From positions 1 to 64,000 of the forward strand of contig JAFKJU010000025.1 in NCBI GenBank assembly GCA_017305935.1: a stretch of 64,000 nucleotides of DNA. Direction: 5' to 3'. Numbering within the stretch: position 1 is the stretch's first letter; each line of letters opens with the position of its first letter. The notes beneath the pieces were generated by a model. That model searched no databases. It had not been told where the DNA came from and was given only the letters and a program-made list of their open reading frames with translations. This stretch comes from Hyphomicrobiales bacterium. GTDB taxonomy: Bacteria > Pseudomonadota > Alphaproteobacteria > Rhizobiales > Rhizobiaceae. The position numbers were made by a program, and so were the translations under genes. Positions 18,624 through 26,767 of the stretch are shown piece after piece.

Positions 18624-19529
18624 TCACACGTTTTCCGGTTTCAATGAATTGGTGAGGGCGGAAAGCTCCGCCCGGCTGGGGAAGGAGGCGAGCGTGCCGG
18701 CGCGGCCGACCGCAATGCCCGCCGCCTGGGTTGCGAGGCGAGCGGCTTCGGGCAGCGATGCGCCTTGCGCGAAAAAACCGGCCAGGGTTCCGGCAAAGCA
18801 ATCGCCGGCGCCGCTGGCGTCGATGGCCTCGGCCTCGGCCGCCGGGATACGGAGGAGCGAACCGGCCTGGACAAGCAGCGCGCCCGCCGCGCCGAGCGTG
18901 ACGATGACGTTTTCCGCGCCCATGCCTTGCAGGCGGCGGGCGGCGCGCTCGGCATCGGCCTCGCCGGTCAGCGCCTCGGCTTCCGGCCGGTTGGCGACGA
19001 GCAGCGAGACCGTCGTCAGGTCGAGCGGTTCGGCGGGCAGCGGGCTCGGATTGAGGATGGTGAACAGCCCGGCGTCGCGGGCGGCCTTCAGGCAGGCTGC
19101 CGTCACCGCCGGCTGGAGGTTGCCCTGCATCAGCAGCATGTCGCCGGCGGCCCACTTGTCCGCAAGCCCGGTCATGGCGAGCGGGTCGAAAGCCTCGGCA
19201 CAGGCGGCGGCGGTGACGATGACGTTTTCCCCGGCGCGGTCGATGAGGATGACCGAGCGGTCGCAGGGCAAGTCGAGGCGCGTCAGGTCCAGTTTCGGGA
19301 TTTCGGTGGCGAGCAGGCTTTCCACCCGCTCGCTCGCCGCATCCCTGCCGACGGGCGCCCACAGCACCACATCCGCGCCCGTGCGGGCGGCGGCGGCGGC
19401 CTGGTTGGCGCCCTTGCCGCCCACCCCCTCGCCAGCGGCGGCTGCGTTGAGCGTTTCACCCGGCTGCGGCAGCCGCTGCAGGCGAAAGCTCAAATCGACG
19501 CAGACATTGCCGACGACGTGGATGGTCAT
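18624..19529 (-). CDS. PfkB-family carbohydrate kinase (ribokinase-like)
   Basis: 301 residues from the ATG at 19529 (MTIHVVGNVCVDLSFRL). Family signatures: GGKGANQAAAAARTGADV at about residues 40-57 and the anion-hole/catalytic-base motif DASGAGDCFAGTLAGFFAQG at about 235-254. The ribokinase-like wording suggests a pentose, deoxysugar or nucleoside. With a ribose-type ABC importer in the same operon it probably phosphorylates the imported sugar moiety. It is separated from the BtpA gene by only 5 bases. Confidence 0.88.
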   Translation of the reverse strand: MTIHVVGNVCVDLSFRLQRLPQPGETLNAAAAGEGVGGKGANQAAAAARTGADVVLWAPVGRDAASERVESLLATEIPKLDLTRLDLPCDRSVILIDRAGENVIVTAAACAEAFDPLAMTGLADKWAAGDMLLMQGNLQPAVTAACLKAARDAGLFTILNPSPLPAEPLDLTTVSLLVANRPEAEALTGEADAERAARRLQGMGAENVIVTLGAAGALLVQAGSLLRIPAAEAEAIDASGAGDCFAGTLAGFFAQGASLPEAARLATQAAGIAVGRAGTLASFPSRAELSALTNSLKPENV

Positions 19530-19542
19530 GGGCGGCTCCGGC

Positions 19543-20307
19543 TCAGTCCGTCGCCCAGGCGAGCATCTGCTCGAACAGGGTCTTGTAGCCCGGCCAGGCG
19601 ATGAATTCCGGCGGCAGCCAATGCGGGCCGACATCCGAGGTCCAGACCAGCGTGCGGCCCTTTTCATAGGTGCCGGTGACCAGCAGCGGCAGCGAGCCGT
19701 ATTCGCTGGAGACGGTCATGAGCTGGTTTGCGCCGTCCTTCAGCGTCACCTCGTTGAAGCCGAGCAGATAGGGGAATTCGCCGGAGATACCCTTGAGGAT
19801 CGGATGCGAGGCATCGCCCGAAACGACCGGCGTAAAACCTTCCGGCACTTCCACGCGGTCGTCGACCGAAAGGCAGGAGACCGGCAGCACCTCTTCGACG
19901 GCCGTGTTGCGGAAGCGCGCGCCGCCATTGATGCCCTGGAAGGAATAATAGCCGCCGAACATCAGCAGCGCGCCGCCCTTGGCGACGTAGTCGCGCAGCA
20001 GCTTCAGCCGGTTCGGGGTGCGGCGGGAGTGGATCCAGGTGTCGGGGTGGAGCAGCAGCGTGTTGGCGCCGATATCCGAGAGCACGATGGCGTCATAGGC
20101 CTGCAGACCCTCCAGCGTGTTCGGAAATTCCTTCTGCGCCTCATGCGCCGGCATGAAGGTGACGTCGAAAGGGCTGTCCTTCAGCGCCTTCAGCAACTCG
20201 TCGGCGCCGGTGTGATAGGTGACGGTCGGGAACTGGTCGAAACCCTTGATATGCGTGGCGGTCGATACCCAGGATTCGCCGGCGAGCAGCACTTTCTTCT
20301 TGGTCAT
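19543..20307 (-). CDS. Glutamine-amidotransferase-like protein (ThuA-like fold)
   Basis: 254 residues, MTKKKVLLAGESWVSTATHIKGFDQF, with AAGGAG upstream of the start at 20307. It resembles the GATase1-like family. The elbow segment reads ALLMFGGYYSFQGINGG, with no Cys where a class I amidotransferase would have its nucleophile, so glutaminase activity is unlikely. YDAIVLSDIGANTLLLHP and TLVWTSDVGPHWLP are other conserved blocks. Its role in the operon is unknown; related ThuA-like proteins accompany carbohydrate-uptake genes. Confidence 0.7.
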   Translation of the reverse strand: MTKKKVLLAGESWVSTATHIKGFDQFPTVTYHTGADELLKALKDSPFDVTFMPAHEAQKEFPNTLEGLQAYDAIVLSDIGANTLLLHPDTWIHSRRTPNRLKLLRDYVAKGGALLMFGGYYSFQGINGGARFRNTAVEEVLPVSCLSVDDRVEVPEGFTPVVSGDASHPILKGISGEFPYLLGFNEVTLKDGANQLMTVSSEYGSLPLLVTGTYEKGRTLVWTSDVGPHWLPPEFIAWPGYKTLFEQMLAWATD

Positions 20308-20335
20308 GATGGCTCCTTGAATGGTTGGCCGGCGC

Positions 20336-21427
20336 TCAACGCGCGGCGGAAAAGACGGATTTCGGGTTGTCGATCAGCATGTGGTCGATGGCCGCCTGCT
20401 CGACGCCGTGGCGTCTCAGCCGCGGCAGGAAGTGCTTGAGGATATAGCCATAGCCGAAGCCGCCATAGCGGGTGAGCATGATCTTCAGGAAGACGTCCTG
20501 CGAGAGCAGCAGCCTGTCGCCAAAGCCCTTGTCGACAAGGGCGGCGATGGCGCGGGCGTTCTCCTCGTCGGAGGGCGACTGGGCGTCCTGGTCGGCATAA
20601 TAATAATCCATGCCGATCATGTCGTATTCCAGGAAAGCCCCGCGTCTGGCGAGCGCCATCTGGTAGTCGAGATCGCTGTGGCTCGGGTTCATGTGGCAGA
20701 GCACGGTATGGGCGGGATCCGCCCCTTCCTCCTCCACCACGTCGAGCACGCGATGCGCCAGACGCTCCCAGCCGGGCAGATGGATGGACAGCGGCAGGCC
20801 GGTGATGCGCGCCGCCCGCGCGGAGGCGCGCAGGGATTTTTCCTCCTCGGTGGTGAAATTGCGGCTCACGCCGATCTCGCCGATGATGCCGGCCATGATG
20901 TCCGGCTGGCTTTCGCCGCCGCCGACGTCATCGACGATGAACTGCGTCACCGCCTCGACATCCATGCCCTTCAGCCAGTCGGGATGGGTATGTTCGAGAT
21001 AGAAGCCGGTGCCCATGATGATGCGCAGGCCCGACATTCTGGCGATGCGGGCAAGGCCGGCGGCATCGCGTCCGATGCCGAAATTCGTCGTCTCCACCAC
21101 GGTGCAGCCGCCCAGCGCCTGGAACCGCCCGAGTTCGCCGAGCGCCAGGTCGCCGTCGTCGAGCGAGACATTGTCCCGGTTCATGTAGGGGTTCATGCGC
21201 AACTCGCCGATGATTTCGATCGAGACCTTCTGCTCGGCGATCGCCTTTTCGTCGGGATGGCAGGGGCAGATCCAGCTGCGCGCGCCATCCAGAAAAATAT
21301 GCTCGTGCATCAGCGTCACACCGAGATCCGCGACCGGAACCGGGCCGGTGACAGTCATGGCCGTGCCGGAGGTGACGCCGATGGGGTGGCGCGGCTTCGG
21401 CGTGTCGGCGAAGAGTTCGTCGAGCAT
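20336..21427 (-). CDS. Phosphotriesterase-family metallohydrolase
   Basis: 363 residues with an amidohydrolase barrel. Metal ligands can be followed: HxH at 41/43 (TLMHEHIFLD), a bridging Glu in GIIGEIGVS where true phosphotriesterases have carboxylated Lys, His in LSIHLPGW, His in VLCHMNPSHSD, and Asp in LLLSQDVFLK. The Glu variant is that of E. coli PHP and related lactonases or amidases. Real substrates of such proteins are often lactones or amides, not organophosphates. It lies 2 bases after the permease gene in the operon. Confidence 0.85.
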   Translation of the reverse strand: MLDELFADTPKPRHPIGVTSGTAMTVTGPVPVADLGVTLMHEHIFLDGARSWICPCHPDEKAIAEQKVSIEIIGELRMNPYMNRDNVSLDDGDLALGELGRFQALGGCTVVETTNFGIGRDAAGLARIARMSGLRIIMGTGFYLEHTHPDWLKGMDVEAVTQFIVDDVGGGESQPDIMAGIIGEIGVSRNFTTEEEKSLRASARAARITGLPLSIHLPGWERLAHRVLDVVEEEGADPAHTVLCHMNPSHSDLDYQMALARRGAFLEYDMIGMDYYYADQDAQSPSDEENARAIAALVDKGFGDRLLLSQDVFLKIMLTRYGGFGYGYILKHFLPRLRRHGVEQAAIDHMLIDNPKSVFSAAR

Positions 21428-21429
21428 GG

Positions 21430-22440
21430 TCAGCGTCCCTTCGCGCCGCCGCGGAACAGGCGGAAATTCAGCCAGATCGCGATCAGGATGATGAAGCCGG
21501 TGACGATGGGCGTGAAGAAGGGCGAGAGATGCGACAGGATGAGCCCGTTCGCCAGCACCGCAACGGTGAGTGCGCCGAGGATCGTGCCGACGAGCGAGCC
21601 GCGTCCGCCGAACAGGCTGGTGCCGCCGAGCACCACGGCTGCGATCACATCCAGCTCGAACCCCTGGCCCGCATTGGAGGAGCCGGAACCCAGGCGGGCG
21701 GCGAGAATGACGCCGGCCGCGGCCGCGGCCGTGCCCGAGAGCACATAGACCCAGAGGATGACGCGGCGTGTGTTGACGCCCGCGCGTCGCGTCGCCTCGG
21801 CATTCGCCCCGACGCCGGTGACGTAGCGGCCGAAATGGGTCTCGTTGAAGGCGATATAGGCGATGACCAGCACGACGACGGCGATCAGCGCCGGGGCGGG
21901 AATGCCGAGCACCCAGGCGCGACCGATCGCCACGAAGGGGCTCGTCGGCTCGATGGGGATCGAATAGCCGCCGGTGATCAGCAGTGCGAAGCCGCGGATG
22001 ACGGAAAGCCCCGCCAGCGTGACGATGAAGGCGGGAATGCGCTCGTAAGCGATGAAATAGCCCTGGACGACGCCGACGGCGGCGCCGAGCAGCAGCATCA
22101 GCACGATGGCGAGCGGCCAGGGGATACCGGCCTGCAGGGCGGCGGCGGACAACGTCGCCGTCAGCGCCAGCACGGAGCCGACCGAAAGATCGATGCCGCC
22201 GGTGGTGATGACGAAGGTCATGGCGGCCGCGACGATCAGCAGCGGCGCGGACTGGCGGATGACGTTCAGCAGGTTCGGCGCGCTGAGAAAGGCATTGGTC
22301 GTTACCGAAAAGAACAGGCAGCAGACGATGAAGAACAGTGCGATCGACATGACGCCGCCATTGGCGATGACCTTGTCGATGAGCGTCGCCTCGCGCAGGC
22401 GCGGCGGATGGCTGGAATAGGCGTTGGGTTCGGAACTCAT
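21430..22440 (-). CDS. ABC transporter permease, ribose (RbsC) type
   Basis: 336-residue membrane protein with about nine to ten hydrophobic segments. RbsC-like blocks are FVITTGGIDLSVGSVLALTATLS near residue 80 and the ATPase-contact loop RYVTGVGANAEATRRAGVNTRRV near residue 210. It forms the channel with the ATPase encoded just upstream (3-base gap) and the binding protein at 23300-24241. Only one permease gene is present, as in homodimeric CUT2 sugar importers. Confidence 0.9.
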   Translation of the reverse strand: MSSEPNAYSSHPPRLREATLIDKVIANGGVMSIALFFIVCCLFFSVTTNAFLSAPNLLNVIRQSAPLLIVAAAMTFVITTGGIDLSVGSVLALTATLSAAALQAGIPWPLAIVLMLLLGAAVGVVQGYFIAYERIPAFIVTLAGLSVIRGFALLITGGYSIPIEPTSPFVAIGRAWVLGIPAPALIAVVVLVIAYIAFNETHFGRYVTGVGANAEATRRAGVNTRRVILWVYVLSGTAAAAAGVILAARLGSGSSNAGQGFELDVIAAVVLGGTSLFGGRGSLVGTILGALTVAVLANGLILSHLSPFFTPIVTGFIILIAIWLNFRLFRGGAKGR

Positions 22441-22443
22441 GGG

Positions 22444-23235
22444 TCAGACGCCCTTTTCCCGGTTGTGGCCTGCGGAGCGGGCGGAGAATTTGCGCCCGAC
22501 GATGAGATTGACGACATCCTCGATATTGGTGTCCTCGATGCGCCGCTCGGCGACGTTGCGCCCCTCATACATCACCTGGATGCGGTCGCAGACGAGGAAG
22601 AGATCCTGCAGGCGATGGGTGATGAGGATGACGGAGACGCCGCGCTGCGAGACCGTGCGGATCAGTTCCAGCACCGCCTCCACCTCGGCGACGGCAAGCG
22701 CCGCCGTCGGCTCGTCCATGATCAGCACGGAGGGATTGAAGGAGGCGGCGCGGCCGATGGCGATCGACTGGCGCTGGCCGCCGGAGAGATTTTCCACCTT
22801 CATGCGCGTATCGGGAATGACGATGCCGAGATTGGAGAGCATGTCGCGCGCCCGCTCGTGCATCAGCTTCTTGTCGAGCAACGGCACGCCCGCCAGCCGC
22901 CGCTTCGGCTCGCGGCCGAGGAAGAGGTTGCCGGCGACGTCGATGGTGTCGCAAAGCGCAAGGTCTTGATAGACCATCTCGATGCGCGCCGCGCGCGCAT
23001 CCGCCGGCGAGGTGAAGGCAACCGGCCTGCCGTCGATCTCGATGGTGCCGGTATCGGGGATGACGGCGCCTGACAAAACCTTGCTGATGGTGGATTTGCC
23101 CGCGCCGTTATCGCCGACCAGGCCGAGGACTTCCCCGGGTTTCAGGTCGAGCGAGGCGTTGTCGAGCGATTGCAAAGCGCCGTAGCGCTTGGAAATGCCG
23201 GTCATGCGGACGCGGCTGGCGTGCGTATCGGTCAT
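22444..23235 (-). CDS. ABC transporter ATP-binding protein, CUT2 sugar type (single domain)
   Basis: 263 residues from the ATG at 23235 (MTDTHASRVRMTGISKRYGALQSL). Walker A GDNGAGKST, signature LSGGQRQSIAIGRAA, Walker B SVLIMDEPTAAL, H-loop ILITHRL. CUT2 ATPases such as RbsA are usually double-length (about 500 residues) with one degenerate half; this is a single-domain version, so it should act as a homodimer. It is followed closely by the permease gene. Confidence 0.9.
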   Translation of the reverse strand: MTDTHASRVRMTGISKRYGALQSLDNASLDLKPGEVLGLVGDNGAGKSTISKVLSGAVIPDTGTIEIDGRPVAFTSPADARAARIEMVYQDLALCDTIDVAGNLFLGREPKRRLAGVPLLDKKLMHERARDMLSNLGIVIPDTRMKVENLSGGQRQSIAIGRAASFNPSVLIMDEPTAALAVAEVEAVLELIRTVSQRGVSVILITHRLQDLFLVCDRIQVMYEGRNVAERRIEDTNIEDVVNLIVGRKFSARSAGHNREKGV

Positions 23236-23299
23236 GTTCGATGGCCTCTCGCGAAAGATCCGCCCGGTCCGGATCCCCATACCGGGCGGCGGGCTCGGC

Positions 23300-24241
23300 T
23301 TACTTGAACATCTCGCGATATTGATCGACATTCGCCTTGGTGACGATGGTGACGGGCACGTTGATGATCGGCTCGATCTTCTCGCCCTTCTTCACCTTCA
23401 CCAGCGCTTCCACGGCCGCCTTGCCCTCGCCGGCCGGATCCTGCTGGATCACGGCGGTAACGAACCCCTGGTCGATGCCGTCGATGGCGGATTTCGTCAG
23501 ATCCCAGCCGAAGACCTTGATCGAGTCTCCACGGCCCTGGCTGACGACGGCGGAGACCGCGCCGAGCAGCGCCGGCTCGCCGGTGGCGTAGAGCGCATTC
23601 ATGTCGGGATTGGCGGTCATCAGGTTTTCAGCCGCGGACAGCGCCACGTCCTGCACGTTCTGGCCGTCGACCGTGTTGAGGAATTCGACCTTCTGGCCGC
23701 CCTTCTCCACCGCCGCCTTGAAGCCGTCGAGGCGCTGGTTCTGGATGAAGGAATTGAGCGCGCCGACGACGCCGACCTTGGCCGTGCCGCCCATGTCGCT
23801 CTTGACGTAATCGGAGAAGAACTGTCCGATCTCGCCGCCGGCTGCGGTGTTGTCGACGCCGACGAAAGCGATGTTGTCGCCTTCCGGGATCTGCGCGTCG
23901 ATGGCGATGACCGGAATGCCCGCGTTTTTCGCAGCCGTGATCGCCGGCTTCACGCCGTTGACGTCGATGGCGACGAGAATGATGCCGTCGACCTTCTGGG
24001 TGATGTAGTTTTCGATGGCGTCGTTCTGTGCCGAGGGCACGTTGTTGGCGTTGAAGATCACGAGATCGACGCCTGCGGCCTTGGCGGCGGCATTGGCGCC
24101 GTCATTGATCTGGTTGAAGAACAGCGCCTGCTGGTTGATGGTGACGAGCGCGAACGTATCGGCGAAAGCGCTGGAAACGCCCATGGAAAGCGTCATGGCG
24201 ACGGCCGCTGCGCAGCCGAGAAGATATTGTGTCCGACCCAT
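23300..24241 (-). CDS. Sugar-type ABC substrate-binding protein (Peripla_BP_4)
   Basis: 313 residues from the ATG at 24241 with signal peptide MGRTQYLLGCAAAVAMTLSM...AFA and an AGGGGAA ribosome-binding site. The mature protein begins DTFALVTINQQALFFNQINDGANAAAKAAG and has the RbsB-like QNDAIENYITQKVDGIILVAID block and a NLMTANPDMNALYATGEPALLG hinge region. A longer in-frame upstream reading is rejected because it hides the signal peptide. It is the first gene of the leftward operon and lies just downstream of two palindromes (24300-24333). Pentoses, nucleosides or related glycosides are plausible ligands. Confidence 0.9.
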   Translation of the reverse strand: MGRTQYLLGCAAAVAMTLSMGVSSAFADTFALVTINQQALFFNQINDGANAAAKAAGVDLVIFNANNVPSAQNDAIENYITQKVDGIILVAIDVNGVKPAITAAKNAGIPVIAIDAQIPEGDNIAFVGVDNTAAGGEIGQFFSDYVKSDMGGTAKVGVVGALNSFIQNQRLDGFKAAVEKGGQKVEFLNTVDGQNVQDVALSAAENLMTANPDMNALYATGEPALLGAVSAVVSQGRGDSIKVFGWDLTKSAIDGIDQGFVTAVIQQDPAGEGKAAVEALVKVKKGEKIEPIINVPVTIVTKANVDQYREMFK

Positions 24242-24299
24242 TTTGAGGTTCCCCTTGTTCGATGCCGCTCGTGGCGACAGGAATTTACGAGCAGCATTA

Positions 24300-24333
24300 T
24301 TCAAGTGACTTGAATTCTTGTCAAGAGACTTGA
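24300..24333. promoter_or_regulatory. Paired palindromic operator upstream of the ribose-type ABC operon
   Basis: Two related palindromes share one face of the helix: TTCAAGT-G-ACTTGAA at 24300-24314 (7-base arms) and TCAAG-AGA-CTTGA at 24321-24333. Their centres (24307 and 24327) are 20 bases apart, about two helical turns. They lie 59-92 bases upstream of the binding-protein ATG, in the promoter position. The XRE-cupin regulator encoded just upstream is the obvious candidate binder; this is inference. Confidence 0.6.
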
Positions 24334-24378
24334 ATTTGCATTCGCAAAGGCGGAAAGGGGTGTTTTTTTGGCGAAAAA

Positions 24379-24999
24379 TCAGAAGGTTGGCGGCGTATTC
24401 ACCCAAAAAATCGATGCGCGCTCTTCACCGACGTTACGGTACGAGTGAGCAAGCTCCGAATTGAAGACGAAACTGTCGCCGGCCGAAAGCCGAAAAATCT
24501 TTTCGCCGATCATCAGTTCGATTTCGCCGACGAGCACATACCCCACCTCCTCGCCGACATGCTGGATCGGCCCGGCGCTCTGCCCGCCGGCATCGATATG
24601 GTGGATGTTGCACTGGAGCAGGTGGCCGGTCGAATAGGGAATGATGCGCTCCAGCGAGATGCCCTCGCCGCGCCTGAGCGGATCGAGCGCGATCAGCGGC
24701 CGCGTGCCGGCGCGAAACACCACGCCCTCGTCGGCATCCGTCTCCTCGAACATCCAGCCGATATTGGAATCGAGCGCCTGCACCAGCCGGTGCAGCATCG
24801 GCAGCGAGGGCGAGGCCTTGCCGTTCTCGATCTTGGACAGCAGGCTTTCCGAACACTCGGCCGCCTGCGCCAGCGCCTTCAGCGTGAGCCCCCGCGTCTG
24901 CCGCGCAAGTTTCAGGCGCGCACCGAGCCGCACCGGGTTCGAATGGATTTTATCCCCCCCGTTGCCGCCAGACGGCAAAGATGGTTTGGCCATATTCAT
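24379..24999 (-). CDS. XRE-family regulator with C-terminal cupin domain
   Basis: 206 residues starting MNMAKPSLPSGGNGG at 24999 (a second Met codon lies at 24993). The HTH reads LGARLKLARQTRGLTLKALAQAAECSESLLSKIENGKASPSLPMLHRLVQAL (about residues 24-75). A small-molecule cupin follows, with GEEVGYVLVGEIELMIG and LSAGDSFVFNSELAHSYRN. Proteins of this design usually repress a catabolic or transport operon until a ligand binds the cupin. It precedes, in the same direction, the ribose-type ABC operon, from which it is separated by the palindromes. Confidence 0.85.
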   Translation of the reverse strand: MNMAKPSLPSGGNGGDKIHSNPVRLGARLKLARQTRGLTLKALAQAAECSESLLSKIENGKASPSLPMLHRLVQALDSNIGWMFEETDADEGVVFRAGTRPLIALDPLRRGEGISLERIIPYSTGHLLQCNIHHIDAGGQSAGPIQHVGEEVGYVLVGEIELMIGEKIFRLSAGDSFVFNSELAHSYRNVGEERASIFWVNTPPTF

Positions 25000-25170
25000 G
25001 TGTGAAGCATCGCATTGATCGGGGTGACGATCATAGGCCCTTCGACCGAGAGCTGTCCAGTCAGGCAGCCGCCCATGCGCGGCGGGACGCCACCGGCTCG
25101 GCGCGAGTGAGGGTTGTGCCGCCGACCGGGCGGCCTGTAGATAGGGGCGGACAGACGAAGGGAATTCGGC

Positions 25171-25791
25171 GTGACGGAAGACACCAGGAAACCCCGCACC
25201 TTCCGTTCCTCGCAGGATCGGCGCGCGGAGATCATCGAGGCGGCATTCCGCTGCCTGCAGGAGGTCGGCTATGCCAGGCTCACCGCCCGCAAGATCGCCG
25301 AACATTCCCATATTTCCCTTGGCCATATCACCTATCACTTCAAGGACATGAACGAGGTTCTGGTCGAGACCTACCGCTATGCCTCGCGCATCCTCCTCGA
25401 CGCCACCTTCCAGGATCTGAGCCGTTCGTCGAAAACGCCGGTCGAACAACTCAAGGCCTTTCTCGGCACCGGCTTCAGCCCGGCCTTCCTCAAGCGCGAC
25501 TATCTGCGGGTGCGCATCGACCTGTGGTCGGCGGCCCTGTCGCATGAGGAGATCGCGCTCACCGAGCGCGAACTCTATGAGCGCTACCGGGCAAGCCTCA
25601 TCGAAATCATCGAAAAGGTGCGCGAGGAGCGCCGGGGCCGCGCGGCGGACGTCACGCTGCTCGCCGACACGATCATGGCGACGCTCGACGGCCTCTGGCT
25701 CGACTGGGAGCGCCGCCACGACGACGGCGCGATGCGCAACGGCCTCGACGGATGCATCCGTCTGGTCAACGCCGTCATGCCGGCGGACTGA
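25171..25791 (+). CDS. TetR-family regulator, BetI-like
   Basis: 206 residues. The N-terminal HTH reads RRAEIIEAAFRCLQEVGYARLTARKIAEHSHISLGHITYHFKDMNEVLVETY (about residues 17-68), with GHITYHF close to the BetI wording. The C-terminal domain has LWSAALSHEEIALTERELYERYRASL and ends in a helix with WLDWERR. It is divergent from the XRE-cupin gene (171-base gap) and upstream of the flavin reductase/LLM genes, so it may control either side. Confidence 0.85.
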   Translation: MTEDTRKPRTFRSSQDRRAEIIEAAFRCLQEVGYARLTARKIAEHSHISLGHITYHFKDMNEVLVETYRYASRILLDATFQDLSRSSKTPVEQLKAFLGTGFSPAFLKRDYLRVRIDLWSAALSHEEIALTERELYERYRASLIEIIEKVREERRGRAADVTLLADTIMATLDGLWLDWERRHDDGAMRNGLDGCIRLVNAVMPAD

Positions 25792-25809
25792 CGACCTCGC
25801 CCGCCACCG

Positions 25810-25989
25810 GCATTGCCGATCAACGCGCGCAAACGTCCTGAGGACGTGCTCGGCCAGACGCTGCTGCGACGCTTCGGGCCGGACGCCGACCTGACGGCGA
25901 CCGGCGCCAAATTCGTCAAGCACGCGCAAATCCTCGTCCACGCCCTCGCGCCCGGCTGCGGCAAGCGGCCTATCGATTGGAAAAACTGA
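25810..25989 (+). pseudogene. Remnant of a LysR-type DNA-binding domain
   Basis: Reading in frame from 25810 to the TGA at 25987-25989 gives RPEDVLGQTLLRRFGPDADLTATGAKFVKHAQILVHA. It resembles the second half of a LysR HTH domain (LGxxLLxR...LTxxGxxF...A). The preceding helices and the whole effector domain are missing, and the frame has no credible start. It is probably debris of a regulator deleted from between the TetR gene and the flavin-reductase operon. The match is short and judged by eye. Confidence 0.45.
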
Positions 25990-26035
25990 TTTAAATCGCC
26001 ACAAAGTTTCGTTTTCCAAGCAATGCCCTGCTTGG
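25986..26035 (+). promoter_or_regulatory. Regulatory block upstream of the flavin reductase: shared element plus inverted repeat
   Basis: Two elements sit side by side. At 25986-26015, CTGATTTAAA-N11-TTTCGTTTT is an imperfect copy of an element found before the second LLM gene (37983-38012) and, in the other orientation, before the peptide transporter (34955-34983). Directly after it, 26016-26035 is a perfect inverted repeat, CCAAGCA-N6-TGCTTGG, overlapping a second one, ATGCC-N6-GGCAT. The block lies 130-180 bases before the flavin reductase ATG. Confidence 0.5.
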
Positions 26036-26164
26036 CATAGTCGATGGACAGCAGGCGAACGGGGTGTCGGCACGGTCTCCGCAACAGCCCGGACAGACCC
26101 GTACGATGCGCTCCGTCACCCACGCCTGCGCCCGATCAACCGCACGATGTCACGGGGAACGAAT

Positions 26165-26671
26165 ATGGAAAAATGCGCATTGGATGCGTCTCGCGACGCC
26201 TTCATCCGGGCGATGCGGCATGTCGCCTGCTCGGTCACGGTGGTGACGACGGACGGGCCTGCCGGACGCCACGGCGCCACGGTCAGCGCCTTCAGCTCGG
26301 TCTCGGCCGATCCGCCGACGGTGCTGGTCTGCCTGCGCGCCGGCAGCCGCATCTGCGAACAGGTCGAGGCAAACGGCGTCTTCACCGTCAATGTCCTTGC
26401 CGAGGAAAACCGCGACGTCGCCCGCGCCTTCACCGGCGAATTCGACGCCGCGCGGCCCGACCGCTTCGAAGGGCAGCAACTGATCGAGATGCCGGGGCTG
26501 GCCGCCGGGCTCGGCGGCGCAACCGTCTTTGCCTGCCGGCTGGCGAAATCGGTGGTCCACGGCAGCCACACCATCTTTTTCGGCCAGGTCGCCCATGCCT
26601 TTACCGCCGAGCGCCCGCCGCTGACCTATCACGACGGCGCCTATCGCCGCCTGCAACTGACCGCCGCCTGA
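26165..26671 (+). CDS. Flavin reductase (HpaC/RutF-like)
   Basis: 168 residues from the ATG at 26165 (MEKCALDASRDAFIRAMRHV) behind GGGGAAC. Family motifs: SVTVVTTDGPAGRHGATVSAFSSVSADPPTVLVCL, the flavin-binding region, and GVFTVNVLAEENRDVA. GSHTIFFGQV is the conserved C-terminal block. It should use NAD(P)H to supply reduced FMN or FAD by diffusion to a two-component monooxygenase; the luciferase-like enzyme encoded 96 bases downstream is the natural partner, as RutF serves RutA in uracil breakdown. Confidence 0.88.
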   Translation: MEKCALDASRDAFIRAMRHVACSVTVVTTDGPAGRHGATVSAFSSVSADPPTVLVCLRAGSRICEQVEANGVFTVNVLAEENRDVARAFTGEFDAARPDRFEGQQLIEMPGLAAGLGGATVFACRLAKSVVHGSHTIFFGQVAHAFTAERPPLTYHDGAYRRLQLTAA

Positions 26672-26767
26672 GGCGGCGCAATCGACACAAGCCTTGAACC
26701 AACAACAACCGCATGCGCCGCCGCGCCTGCGGAACGGATCGCCATTGCCAGAAAAAAGGAACGCCTC

